From: Micromonospora zingiberis
GTDB lineage: Bacteria > Actinomycetota > Actinomycetes > Mycobacteriales > Micromonosporaceae
Assembly (NCBI RefSeq): GCF_004331455.1
Contig: NZ_SJJR01000002.1
Span: forward strand, 186,001 to 250,000
Reading direction: 5' to 3'
Length of the DNA: 64,000 nt
How positions within the stretch are numbered: the first letter of the stretch is position 1; every line of letters starts with the position of its first letter. The notes below the pieces were generated by a model. That model was not told where the DNA came from and made no database searches. It saw nothing but the letters and a program-made list of their open reading frames with translations. The position numbers and the translations under genes are program-made. This document shows positions 24,992-33,146 of the stretch, piece after piece.

Positions 24992-25633
24992 ATGAACCGC
25001 ACCTACCTGCGCCGGGCCCTGCTGTCCGGCGTGAGTCTCGCCGTTGCCGTCGGCCTTGCCGCCTGCGGCTCGGACCACCAGTCCGCAGCCGGCCACGACC
25101 GGCCCGGCAGCCCGTCGGCCAGCGCGTCGGGCGGGGAAGCCGCCGCCAACAACGCGGCGGACCGGATGTTCGCCCAGATGATGATTCCGCACCACGAGCA
25201 GGCCGTGGAGATGTCCGACCTGGCCGCGACCCGGGCGGCCGACCCGGAGGTCAAGCAGTTGGCTGCCCAGATCAAGGACGCGCAGGCGCCCGAGATCACC
25301 CAACTGCGGGGCTGGCTCACGCAGTGGGGCGCTCCGGTGCCCACCTCCAGCGGTGACGGACACGGCACCGACCACGGGATGCCCGAGATGGACCACGAGA
25401 TGCCGGGCATGATGTCCGACGCCGACATGGCCCGGCTCGAAGCCGCCACGGGTCCGGAGTTCGACCGGCAGTTCCTCACCATGATGATCGCCCATCACGG
25501 GGGCGCGATCACCATGGGCGAGGAGGAGATCGCGCAGGGCGCCAACCCGGACGCCAAGGCGTTGGCCCAGCAGATCGTCACCACGCAGCAGGCCGAGATC
25601 GACACCATGAAGAAGATCCTCGCCCGGCTGTGA
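24992..25633 (+). CDS. DUF305 lipoprotein (putative copper-binding)
   Basis: 213 residues from the ATG at 24992. The frame is open from 24941 but only this start begins a proper lipoprotein signal (RRALLSGVSLAVAVGLAAC; lipobox LAAC). After a Ser/Ala/Gly-rich spacer come two copies of the DUF305 helical motif: MMIPHHEQAVEM near residue 64 and MMIAHHGGAITM near 166. Between them is a His/Met-rich loop (GMPEMDHEMPGMM). The paired HH motifs with methionines suit Cu(I) binding outside the membrane. Its upstream neighbour, a His/Cys-bearing membrane protein, is the usual partner. A bidirectional hairpin terminator follows. Confidence 0.85.
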   Translation: MNRTYLRRALLSGVSLAVAVGLAACGSDHQSAAGHDRPGSPSASASGGEAAANNAADRMFAQMMIPHHEQAVEMSDLAATRAADPEVKQLAAQIKDAQAPEITQLRGWLTQWGAPVPTSSGDGHGTDHGMPEMDHEMPGMMSDADMARLEAATGPEFDRQFLTMMIAHHGGAITMGEEEIAQGANPDAKALAQQIVTTQQAEIDTMKKILARL

Positions 25634-25638
25634 CGCCG

Positions 25639-25675
25639 AAGGGCTGACCCCGGCTGACCGGCCGGGGTCAGCCCT
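25639..25675. terminator. Bidirectional hairpin terminator
   Basis: AAGGGCTGACCCCGG pairs with CCGGGGTCAGCCCTT around a short loop. It lies between the convergent DUF305 gene and the ABC permease gene and includes the permease stop codon. Confidence 0.75.
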
Positions 25676-26588
25676 TGATGGCCCCGATCAGGACGCCCTT
25701 GACGAAGTGCCGCTGGATGAACGGGTAGACGGCGACGATCGGTGCCACGGTGATGATGACGACGGCCATCTTGATCGCCTCGGTGGGCGGCATGGTGGCG
25801 CTGGCGGCGCCGGAGGTGTTCGGCGCCTGCCCGGCGAGCAGGTAGCTCTGCAACACCCGCTGGATCGGGTACATGTCGTTGCGGTCGATGAACAGCAGCG
25901 CGTCGAACCAGACGTTCCAGTAGCTGACCGCGTAGAAGAGGCCGACCACCGCGATCACCGCGCGGGCCAGCGGTAGCACGATGCGGGTCAGGGTGAGGAA
26001 GTCGCTGGCACCGTCGATGCGGGCGCTGTCCAGCAGTTCCTGCGGGATGCCCTGGAAGAAGCCACGGACGACGACCAGGTTGAAGACGCTGATCGCGGGC
26101 GGTAGGACCAACGCCCAGATGGTGTCCTTGAGGCCCAGCCCGGTCACCACGAGATACTTCGGCACCAGTGGCGGATAGATCAGGAACGGCAGCAGGAAGT
26201 ACGCGAGCAGCCAGCGGTAGCCCAGGGACCGCGGCCGGGACAGCCCGTACGCGGCGAGCACGGTCACGGTCAGCGCCAGGGCGGTGCCGATGACGGTGAC
26301 CATGGTGCTGATCCACAGTGCCCGGGTGACCGCACCGCCCGCGAAGATCGTCTCGTAGGCGGAGGTGTCGATTCCCCGTGGGATGACCACGAGACCGCCG
26401 GCCTGGGCGATCGTCTCGCGCGACGACAGGCTGGTCACCAGGATCACCCAGAGCGGGAACAGCACGCTGAGCACCAGCAGGCCGAACAGGACGGTCTTGG
26501 CGCCCTGACCGAGCGGGCTGGGCGGCTCCTCCCAGACCGGGCGTCGGGGACGTGTTCCGGGCGGCTTCCGGACGATGGTGGCGGTCAT
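25668..26588 (-). CDS. Carbohydrate ABC transporter permease (MalG/LplC type)
   Basis: 306 residues from the ATG at 26588, which overlaps the stop of the upstream permease gene (ATGA). A start at 26654 is also open but lies inside that gene. Six membrane segments are visible, starting with FGLLVLSVLFPLWVILVTSL. The EAA loop that contacts the ATPase reads DSARIDGASDFLTLTRIVLP near residue 200. It belongs to the CUT1 family and closely resembles the LplC/YtcP subgroup, importers of complex oligosaccharides. It forms the membrane channel together with the permease at 26585-27610. No ATPase gene is adjacent, so the pair probably shares a general MsiK-like ATPase. Confidence 0.88.
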   Translation of the reverse strand: MTATIVRKPPGTRPRRPVWEEPPSPLGQGAKTVLFGLLVLSVLFPLWVILVTSLSSRETIAQAGGLVVIPRGIDTSAYETIFAGGAVTRALWISTMVTVIGTALALTVTVLAAYGLSRPRSLGYRWLLAYFLLPFLIYPPLVPKYLVVTGLGLKDTIWALVLPPAISVFNLVVVRGFFQGIPQELLDSARIDGASDFLTLTRIVLPLARAVIAVVGLFYAVSYWNVWFDALLFIDRNDMYPIQRVLQSYLLAGQAPNTSGAASATMPPTEAIKMAVVIITVAPIVAVYPFIQRHFVKGVLIGAIKG

Positions 26589-27610
26589 GACCGTGAGTAG
26601 ATCCCTCGTTCGCCGAGCATGTGTGCGACCTTGTTGGCGGCCAGGATCAGGCACAGCCCGATGGCGGCCTTGAACAGGCCGGCCGCGGCCCCGTAGCCGT
26701 AGTTCCCGGTGGCGATGGAGAAGTGGTAGACGAAGGTGTCCAACACTTCGGCGGCCTGCCGGCCGACGGCGTCGCGTTGCAGCAGGAACTGTTCGAAGCC
26801 GACCGAGAGCGCGTCACCGAGGCGCAGGATGAGCAGCAGCACGATCACCGGACGCAGGCCGGGTAGGGTGATGTGCCACAGCCGGCGCCACCGGCCGGCG
26901 CCGTCGGCGGCCGCCGCCTCGTAGAGGTTCTGGTCGATGGTGGACAGGGCGGCGAGGAAGACGATGGTGCCCCAGCCGACGTCCTTCCAGATCGCCTCGA
27001 CGGTCACCAGGATGATGAACGTGTCCGGGTTGGTCATCACGTTCCAGGGTTCGAGCCCGGCCTCACGCATCGTCTGGGCGAGCAGTCCGGCGCCGCCGAG
27101 CATGGCGACGAAGAAGCTGACCACCAGCACCCAGCTGAAGAAGTGCGGCAGGTACACGACGGTCTGGATGAAGCCGCGCAGCCGGCTGGAGAGCAGGCTG
27201 TGCAGCCCGATCGCCAGCAGGATCGGCAGCGGGAAGAAGAAGACCAACTGGAACGCGGTGATCGCCAGGGTGTTGCGGAACGCGTGCCAGAACGCCGGAT
27301 CGGCGAACAGGAGCTGGAACTGCCCGAACCCGATCCAGTTGCTCTGCACGAACGCGTCCAGCGGATTGCTGCCGAGGTAGGGGTTGTAGTCCTGGAAGGC
27401 GATGACGTTACCGAGGATCGGCAGGTAGCTGAAGATCAGCAGGATGACGAAGCCGGGCGCCACCATGGCGAGCAACTGCCAGTCACGGCGGAGTCGGGTG
27501 CGCAGCGGTACGCGCCGACGCCGGCCGGCGGGCCGGGGGACGGACGGAGCCGAGCCGTCGGGCCGGGTCCGGTCGGACCCGGCCTCGACGGTGGCCTCGC
27601 GGGTGCTCAT
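26585..27610 (-). CDS. Carbohydrate ABC transporter permease (MalF/LplB type)
   Basis: 341 residues; the start shares a base with the stop of the binding-protein gene (TGATG), so all three genes form one translationally coupled operon. A basic N-terminus precedes six membrane helices (first: WQLLAMVAPGFVILLIFSYL). The EAA loop reads AAAADGAGRWRRLWHITLPG near residue 235. The subgroup is that of LplB/YteP, whose partners bind large, often plant-derived oligosaccharides. The operon has no ATPase gene and no hydrolase; the ROK-type operator upstream of the first gene is the only regulatory hint. Confidence 0.88.
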   Translation of the reverse strand: MSTREATVEAGSDRTRPDGSAPSVPRPAGRRRRVPLRTRLRRDWQLLAMVAPGFVILLIFSYLPILGNVIAFQDYNPYLGSNPLDAFVQSNWIGFGQFQLLFADPAFWHAFRNTLAITAFQLVFFFPLPILLAIGLHSLLSSRLRGFIQTVVYLPHFFSWVLVVSFFVAMLGGAGLLAQTMREAGLEPWNVMTNPDTFIILVTVEAIWKDVGWGTIVFLAALSTIDQNLYEAAAADGAGRWRRLWHITLPGLRPVIVLLLILRLGDALSVGFEQFLLQRDAVGRQAAEVLDTFVYHFSIATGNYGYGAAAGLFKAAIGLCLILAANKVAHMLGERGIYSRS

Positions 27611-29286
27611 CAGCCAGCCTTGGGCAACGAGTCAGCGAGCAGCTGCCGCGCCGCCTCCCCGCCCGCGGCCTTCCACTCCTGCAGAATCGAGTCCACGTCG
27701 GACAGCGGTCGTCGGCCGCGCAGCACGTCGGTGAACTTGTCCTCGGTCGGCACCTGGTTGGCCTTGAAGGCGGCCGGCATCTCCACCTTCACCCCGGCCC
27801 AGGGGTCCTTCTCCAGATACCTGACCATGGCGTTGGAGTAGGCCAACGCGTCCTGGACGTAGGTGGGGGTCTCCGCGAACGGGCCGATGGTCGGGTTGCG
27901 GCCACTGATGAAGAAGTACTGGTTGGCGATCTCCTTGAAGGCCAGATCGGTCTTGATCGGCCCGTTCGGCGTCCGCGTGTGGTGCCGACCCTCGACGCCG
28001 AAGTCGCGCAGCTGGGCCTCCTGGCTGCCCAGCGGGGCCGAGCACCAGTTGATGACCCGCAGCAGCTCCTTGACCCGCTCCTCGCCGACGCCCTTCTTGA
28101 CGAAGGTGTACGAGATCGGCTGGTCGCCACCCCAGACCAGCGGGTCGCCACCGGCGACGGAGAAGATCGGCACCGGCTGGATGTTCAGCGCCTTGTTGGT
28201 CTTCTGGTGCTCGGCCTGGCCGGCCTGCCAGAAGCCGAAGCCGTCCTGCATGAAGACGATGTTGCCGCTCTTGGCGAACAGCTGCTTGGCGTCGGCGCCC
28301 TTGCTGGCCACGATGTCCGGGTGCACCAGGCCGTCCTGGTAGATCTTGGCCATGACTTCCAGCGCCTGACGGAACTCCGGGGTCTCGTACTTGAACTCGG
28401 GCGTGCCGTCGGAGCGCAGCCGCCACCCCTGCTTGGAGCCCGGCACCTTGTGGTACATCTGGATCATCGCGAAGACGTCGTTGAACGCCCACACCTTGCG
28501 CGCCGGGTCGGTGACCTGCTTGGCGATGGCGAGCAGGTCGTCCAGCGAGGTGGGGATGGCCAGACCACGGGCGTCCAGCAGGTCCTTGCGGCTGAACATG
28601 ACCCAGGCGAAGGGTCCGTCGGTCGGGTTCGGTATGGCGGCCAGCCGCTCGTTCCAGATGGCGTGCCGCCAGGCCCCGGTCGGGAAGGCGGCCAGCATCG
28701 GGTACGCCTCGGCCGCGTTGCCCTTGAGGTGCTCGGTCAGGTCCTCGAACAGCACGCCGATCGCCTCGGCGAACCGCGGGATCTTGTCCACCTCCCAGCT
28801 CGGCACGCAGAGCAGATCGGGTACGTCCCGGGCGCCGAGCATGGCGTTGAGCTTGTCGGCGTACGTGATGCCGTCCTGGATGGTGAAGTTGACCGGCACG
28901 CCCAGCTCGGCGTTGACCGCCTGGAGGTAGGCGCTCTGGCCGAGCCCGGGCGGTGCGGGACCCCAGTGCGGGGTCATCGCGGTGATCTCCGTGCCGCTGC
29001 TGCCGGGCTTTTCGGTGATCAGGTCGACAAGGTTGCTCGGGTACTTGAGGTAGCCGTCGGGCACCGGACGGGTGCCGACGACGTCGGGTGCGATGGCGCC
29101 CGACAGCTCCTTGTGGGTGGGCAGCAGGTGGGCGAAGGCGTCGAGGTTCTGCGCGGTGCCGCTGCCGGCCGGCGCCTCGGAACAGCCGGTGAGCAGGGGA
29201 CCGCCGGCGACGGCGGCGGCGCCGAGGCCGAACAGGCTGAGGAAGTTGCGGCGTGAGGTCGGCACGCCGGGGTTGTGCCGTGTCAT
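27610..29286 (-). CDS. Oligosaccharide-binding lipoprotein of an ABC importer
   Basis: 558 residues, the large size of the LplA/YtcQ type of solute-binding protein. The N-terminus combines a twin-arginine motif (SRRNFLSLF) with a lipobox (LTGC), so it is exported folded by Tat and lipid-anchored. The rest has the bilobed extracellular binding-protein pattern, e.g. GVPVNFTIQDGITYADKLNA near 108 and GNIVFMQDGFGFWQAGQ near 340. A GGAGGGAG ribosome site lies a few bases before the ATG. It is the first gene of the three-gene operon running to 25668. The substrate is unknown, probably a plant-derived oligosaccharide by subfamily. Confidence 0.88.
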   Translation of the reverse strand: MTRHNPGVPTSRRNFLSLFGLGAAAVAGGPLLTGCSEAPAGSGTAQNLDAFAHLLPTHKELSGAIAPDVVGTRPVPDGYLKYPSNLVDLITEKPGSSGTEITAMTPHWGPAPPGLGQSAYLQAVNAELGVPVNFTIQDGITYADKLNAMLGARDVPDLLCVPSWEVDKIPRFAEAIGVLFEDLTEHLKGNAAEAYPMLAAFPTGAWRHAIWNERLAAIPNPTDGPFAWVMFSRKDLLDARGLAIPTSLDDLLAIAKQVTDPARKVWAFNDVFAMIQMYHKVPGSKQGWRLRSDGTPEFKYETPEFRQALEVMAKIYQDGLVHPDIVASKGADAKQLFAKSGNIVFMQDGFGFWQAGQAEHQKTNKALNIQPVPIFSVAGGDPLVWGGDQPISYTFVKKGVGEERVKELLRVINWCSAPLGSQEAQLRDFGVEGRHHTRTPNGPIKTDLAFKEIANQYFFISGRNPTIGPFAETPTYVQDALAYSNAMVRYLEKDPWAGVKVEMPAAFKANQVPTEDKFTDVLRGRRPLSDVDSILQEWKAAGGEAARQLLADSLPKAG

Positions 29287-29333
29287 CGGTCTCCCTCCGA
29301 AAAGGGCAACGGGCGAGCAGGCTCGCTGGGGTG

Positions 29334-29363
29334 ATAGTTCGTCTGGATGGTAAACAAACTAAT
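29334..29363 (-). promoter_or_regulatory. Putative ROK-type operator of the ABC importer operon
   Basis: ATAGTTCGTC and, inverted, ATTAGTTTGTT flank a short spacer 48 bp before the binding-protein ATG. The half-site TAGTTTGT resembles operators of xylose/ROK repressors in actinobacteria. No regulator gene is adjacent. Confidence 0.45.
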
Positions 29364-29435
29364 CGACGCCCGTACCTCTAACAAGAGGCGACCGCCGAGC
29401 GGCCCCGCGTACCTGCGCTGGATGCGACGGCGTGC

Positions 29436-29495
29436 GGTGAGAGCCGCCGGTAGGTCGCGCCCGGCACCTGCGCGACCTACCGGCGGTGGCTCACC
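29436..29495 (-). terminator. Hairpin terminator downstream of the VWA operon
   Basis: GGTGAGAGCCGCCGGTAGG and its near-perfect inverted copy ending GGCTCACC form a long stem with a short loop. It follows the stop at 29522 on the minus strand. Confidence 0.7.
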
Positions 29496-29521
29496 TGACG
29501 TGGTGGCTCACCTGGAGCGGC

Positions 29522-30313
29522 TTACCGGGTGGCGGGACGGCGGGTCAGCGCGAAGCCGAACACGCCGGCGACCGCGGCCAGCACCCCGCCGACCGTGGTC
29601 CAGATCCACCGCGAGCCGGCCTCGGGCAGCCAGCCGGTGAGGTTGATGTTCCAGCCGTCGTCGTCCTCGTCCTCCCGAGTGACGGTCGGTACCGCGTCCA
29701 ACACCTCGCCGGCATTGGTGGGCGGAACCAGCGACGCCTCCAGCTTGCCGTCCTCCGGGGCGGTGCCGGCGTCTCCGGTCGCGGAGATCAGCAGGTCCAC
29801 GTCGATCGGCAGACCGAGGTCACGTTCGGGCAGGTCGACCACGGCCAGCCGGACGTAGTAGGTGCCCGGCAGCGGGTCGGCGGACCAGGGCTCCGCCCAG
29901 GGCCGGACCCGGCGCAGGACACAGCCGATGGCCACGGTGGACACCGAGGCGTCGGCGGTCGGCGTCTGCGCGCCGGCCGTGCAGGCCTGGCGGCGGCGCA
30001 ACCCGTCGAAGACCTCGACCGTCCAGGTCGAGCTGCCGGCCCGGTCCTTGGCCAGCGCCACGGTGGCGCTGATCTGGTGGATCTCGCCCGCCCCGGCGGC
30101 GAACGACCAGTAGAGGAACTCGCCGGTGGAGGCGCCGACCCGGACCGGCTGGCCCGCCGCGACCGGGGTGGCGCTCAGGAACGTCGTGCCGGCCTTGGTC
30201 ACGGTGGTCGAGCCGGGCGACGGGGTCGGGGTGGGCGCGGCCAGCGCCGTGGCCGGGGCCAGCGAGACGCCAGCGGCCACCATGGCGGCAAAGATCGCTG
30301 CGCGGGTACGCAT
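29522..30313 (-). CDS. Secreted, C-terminally anchored protein of the VWA operon
   Basis: 263 residues from the ATG at 30313, 2 bp after the stop of the VWA gene and with GGAGGGAG upstream. A signal peptide (RTRAAIFAAMVAAGVSLAP) leads to a beta-rich ectodomain: GEFLYWSFAAGAGEIHQI near residue 70 resembles the pre-peptidase C-terminal (PPC) type of bacterial domains. A single helix (WIWTTVGGVLAAVAGVFGFAL) and a short basic tail end the protein, so it is held at the membrane facing outward. It has no catalytic motif. Gene order and shared topology suggest that it acts with the VWA protein encoded just upstream. Confidence 0.72.
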   Translation of the reverse strand: MRTRAAIFAAMVAAGVSLAPATALAAPTPTPSPGSTTVTKAGTTFLSATPVAAGQPVRVGASTGEFLYWSFAAGAGEIHQISATVALAKDRAGSSTWTVEVFDGLRRRQACTAGAQTPTADASVSTVAIGCVLRRVRPWAEPWSADPLPGTYYVRLAVVDLPERDLGLPIDVDLLISATGDAGTAPEDGKLEASLVPPTNAGEVLDAVPTVTREDEDDDGWNINLTGWLPEAGSRWIWTTVGGVLAAVAGVFGFALTRRPATR

Positions 30314-30315
30314 CC

Positions 30316-31644
30316 TCAGTTCTCCCTCCAGGTGGCTACCCACCAGCGGGTGAGCAGGCCGGTGACGAGCCCGGTGAGCAGGCCGGCCAGGGTCAGCAGG
30401 AGCAGCAGCACCCAGCCCCGGCCCAGGTCCGGGCCGTCCGGGGTGGGCGAGGCGGCGACCACGTCGACGGTCAACTCGACCGGCATGCCGGGGTCCTTCT
30501 CGGTGCCCGCCCTGGGCGAGAACATGTTGCTGACCACCAGGCAGACGGTGGTGACAGGCGATGCCGAGGTGGCCGCCGGGGTCGGGGTGGCCTCCTGGTC
30601 ACCCGCCTCCTCGTCGTCGTCCGCCCCGGCCGACCAGCGCAGTCCAGCCGACACCACGTCGGTACGCCCACTGCCCGCGTCCACGCCGCGGACCAGTTCC
30701 CGGCCGTCGGAGGCGGTGGCCCGCAGCAGTACGCCGTAGTCGGGATTCACCGGACGGTCCATCGCCACGCTGACCGAGGCGCGCAGTTCCTGGTCCGCCC
30801 GGACCGGCACCCGGTACCACCGGTGCTCGGAGAACGTCTCCCGGTCGGTGTAGACCCCCGGCGCCAGCAGCGGCGCACCCTGGCAGACATCGGCCCCGTC
30901 GACCTTCGCCGGCGTGGTCGCGTACGTGTCCCGGGCCCGGTCCACCAGTTGCTTGAGCCGGCCGGTGAGGTCCTCGGCGCTGGTGGCGGCCGTGTACGTC
31001 CCGCCGGTGGCGGCGGCGATGCAGAGCAGTTGCTTGCGGACCTTCTCGTCCGGGGCCAGCCCGAGGGTGTCCACCACCAGGGTGGTGCCCTGGGCCGCCA
31101 GCTCCCGCGCCACCTGGCACGGATCCGGCGGGGCGCAGGTGTCCTCGCCGTCGGTGATCAGCACGATGCGCCGGGCGGTGGTGCCGCTGCCCAGGTCCTT
31201 GGCGGCCTCGCGCAGCGCGAGCCCGACCGGGGTGAAGCCGGTCGGACGCAGCGTGGCCACCGCCGCCTTGGCCTGTTCCCGGTTCACCGGCCCGACCGGC
31301 ACGATCTGCTGGGTGTCCAGGCAGCCCTGCTGCTTGTCCTTGCCCTGGTAGGTGGCGCCGAGCACCCGGATGCCCAGCTGGGTCTCGTCCGGCAGCGCGT
31401 CCACCACCTCGCCGAACGCCTGCTGGGCCACCGAGATGCGGCTGCGCCCGTCGATGTCCGTGGCCCGCATCGAGCCGCTCACGTCCAGTACGAGTTGGAC
31501 GCGGGGCGGCTCGGCGACGGGTTCTGCTCTGTCGTCGGCGGATGCCGGCACCGGGCCGGCCAGCGTGGTCGCCGCCAGCAGTCCAAGGAGGACCGCTGAC
31601 GACCATCTCTTGTTGATCACCGGGCGGAGTGTAGCGCCGTCCAC
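30316..31644 (-). CDS. Membrane-anchored von Willebrand A domain protein
   Basis: 442 residues from the GTG at 31644; the GTG at 31620 is a plausible shorter start. After a signal segment the VWA domain (about residues 48-235) has a complete metal site: DVSGSM, a later Thr-Pro-loop (GFTPVGLAL) and DGEDT. A beta-rich domain with the style of the downstream partner follows (RWYRVPVRADQELRASVSV near 290). A final helix (GWVLLLLLTLAGLLTGLVTGLL) and a basic tail anchor it. VWA proteins bind protein ligands through the metal, often in surface complexes. The gene is transcribed first in a two-gene operon ended by the hairpin at 29436. Confidence 0.83.
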   Translation of the reverse strand: MDGATLRPVINKRWSSAVLLGLLAATTLAGPVPASADDRAEPVAEPPRVQLVLDVSGSMRATDIDGRSRISVAQQAFGEVVDALPDETQLGIRVLGATYQGKDKQQGCLDTQQIVPVGPVNREQAKAAVATLRPTGFTPVGLALREAAKDLGSGTTARRIVLITDGEDTCAPPDPCQVARELAAQGTTLVVDTLGLAPDEKVRKQLLCIAAATGGTYTAATSAEDLTGRLKQLVDRARDTYATTPAKVDGADVCQGAPLLAPGVYTDRETFSEHRWYRVPVRADQELRASVSVAMDRPVNPDYGVLLRATASDGRELVRGVDAGSGRTDVVSAGLRWSAGADDDEEAGDQEATPTPAATSASPVTTVCLVVSNMFSPRAGTEKDPGMPVELTVDVVAASPTPDGPDLGRGWVLLLLLTLAGLLTGLVTGLLTRWWVATWREN

Positions 31645-31682
31645 TCAGGACAGAGACTCCGGTGGCCGGCTGCGCCCGGTGG

Positions 31683-33017
31683 CTACGGCTTCCAGGAGCC
31701 GGCGACCTCGAACAGGTGCTGGTACTCCAGGACGCCCCGGGTGTCGGCGACGTCGAAGACGACCGTGCCGGAACGCTTGCTGCCGGCCGGCAGGCTGTTG
31801 CCCGAGCCGAGCGGGTCGCCGCAGCCGGAGAGCGCGCCGACCAGGCCGTTGACGGTGGTGCCGTCGTCGGCCACCCACTCGAAGTAGAACGGGTTGATCG
31901 AGCCGGTGCCCTTGCTGACCGTGGCCGTCACCTCGGCGATCAGGTATCGCCCCTTCTGCGGCTTGGGCGCGAACGACTGGCAGCCCTCGGTGACGGTGCG
32001 GAACCTCGTCACGGTGATCTCGACCGTGCCGCTGCTGTCGGTGAGGACCAGCGTGTCGCCGGCGCTCATGTTGAACGTCTCGCCCTCGACGGCCGGCCTG
32101 CTCGGTGCGGCCCCGGTGGGTGCGTCGCTCGGTTCCGACGGCAGGTAGGTGACCGAAGGAGTCGGTAGCGCCTCGGAGACCTCCTCGGAGATCTGGTTCA
32201 TCCCGGCGACGAGTGCGATGGTGCCGCCGATGCAGCAGAGCAACGCGAGGACCACCACCGTGATCACCACGATCAGGACGGTCCTGCCGCCCTTGCTGCC
32301 GCTGGTGGGAACCGGCGCACCCGGGCCCGGCGGATACCCCGCCCCACCGGGCGGGTAAGCGCCACCGGGCGGGTAGGCACCGGGCGGGTAGGCGCCGGGC
32401 GGGTAGGCACCGCCGGGCGGGTTGGCACCGCCGGGTGGGTAGGCACCGCCGGGCGGGTAGGCATCGCCGGGCGGGTAGGCACCGGGCGGGTAGGCGCCGC
32501 CGGGCGGGTAGGCACCGGGCGGGTAGGCGCCGCCGGGCGGGTAAGCGCCGCCGGGTGGGTAGGCATCACCGGGTGGGTAGGCACCGCCGGGCGGGTTGGC
32601 ACCGCCGGGTGGGTAGGCGCCGCCGGGTTGGTAAGCGCCGTCGGGCGGGTTGGCGCCACCACTCGGGTAGCCGGCGCCCGGTGGGAAGGGGCCGCTCGGC
32701 GGGTTCGGGCCGGCCGGCGGCTGGGGACCACCCGTCGGGTACGGCGTACCCGAGGTGGGCTGCGGCGTGCCGGAGACCGGTGCCGGCGGCGGGGCGGGAG
32801 AGCCCGGCGCGGCCTGCGGGGACGGGGTGCTGCCGGGTGGTTGCGGGGCGGCCCACGGGCTGCCGGGTTCGGCCGGGGCGGGGGCCGCCCAGGTGCCGTC
32901 CTGCGGCGCTCCGGCTGTCGGCTCGACCGGGGGCGGTGGCGCCCACGGGTCGCTGGGCTGCTGCGACTCCGGCTGGTAAGGGTCCTGTGGCCCGGTTGGG
33001 GGCTGGGGGTGGCTCAC
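31683..33017 (-). CDS. Proline-rich membrane protein with DUF4352-like ectodomain
   Basis: 444 residues from the GTG at 33017, which has GAGGAG just upstream; the frame is open to 33080. Residues about 1-230 are cytoplasmic and extremely rich in Pro, Gly, Ala and Tyr, including about twenty AYPPGG-type units (105-227). One membrane helix (VLIVVITVVVLALLCCIGG) is followed by a Thr/Ser/Pro linker and a beta-rich outer domain (about 320-444). That domain has DUF4352-like features: VEGETFNMSAGDTLVLT and ending YLIAEVTATV, GVLEYQHLFEV. Such proline-rich tails occur on mycobacterial and streptomycete membrane proteins that contact kinases or division factors. The function is unknown. Confidence 0.75.
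   Translation of the reverse strand: MSHPQPPTGPQDPYQPESQQPSDPWAPPPPVEPTAGAPQDGTWAAPAPAEPGSPWAAPQPPGSTPSPQAAPGSPAPPPAPVSGTPQPTSGTPYPTGGPQPPAGPNPPSGPFPPGAGYPSGGANPPDGAYQPGGAYPPGGANPPGGAYPPGDAYPPGGAYPPGGAYPPGAYPPGGAYPPGAYPPGDAYPPGGAYPPGGANPPGGAYPPGAYPPGAYPPGGAYPPGGAGYPPGPGAPVPTSGSKGGRTVLIVVITVVVLALLCCIGGTIALVAGMNQISEEVSEALPTPSVTYLPSEPSDAPTGAAPSRPAVEGETFNMSAGDTLVLTDSSGTVEITVTRFRTVTEGCQSFAPKPQKGRYLIAEVTATVSKGTGSINPFYFEWVADDGTTVNGLVGALSGCGDPLGSGNSLPAGSKRSGTVVFDVADTRGVLEYQHLFEVAGSWKP
32335..32700 (-). repeat. Low-complexity PPGG-coding repeat tract
   Basis: About twenty 12-18 bp units of the GGCGGGTAGGCACCGCCG type encode AYPPGG, ANPPGG and AYPPGD on the minus strand. Unit sizes are multiples of three, so slippage would change repeat number without breaking the frame. 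Confidence 0.85.
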
Positions 33018-33086
33018 CGTACTCCTCGGGCACCTGATACTGGACGAGAACCGCCTGACGCTACCGCGTGCCGACAACACCGCTCG

Positions 33087-33146
33087 GCCGCGGACCTTGG
33101 TACGTAACCGCCCTCATGAGGGCCGTTACGTACCAAGATCCGCGGC
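33087..33146. repeat. Dispersed hairpin element, copy 3
   Basis: GCCGCGGACCTTGGTACGTA and its inverted counterpart (TACGTACCAAGATCCGCGGC) flank GCCCTCATGAGGGC. It overlaps the last codons and the TAA stop of the phosphopantetheinyl transferase gene, giving that protein a DLGT tail. Confidence 0.8.

Noticed and set aside
32335..32700. Intergenic minisatellite
   Set aside because: The units are in frame within a membrane protein gene and encode PPGG repeats.
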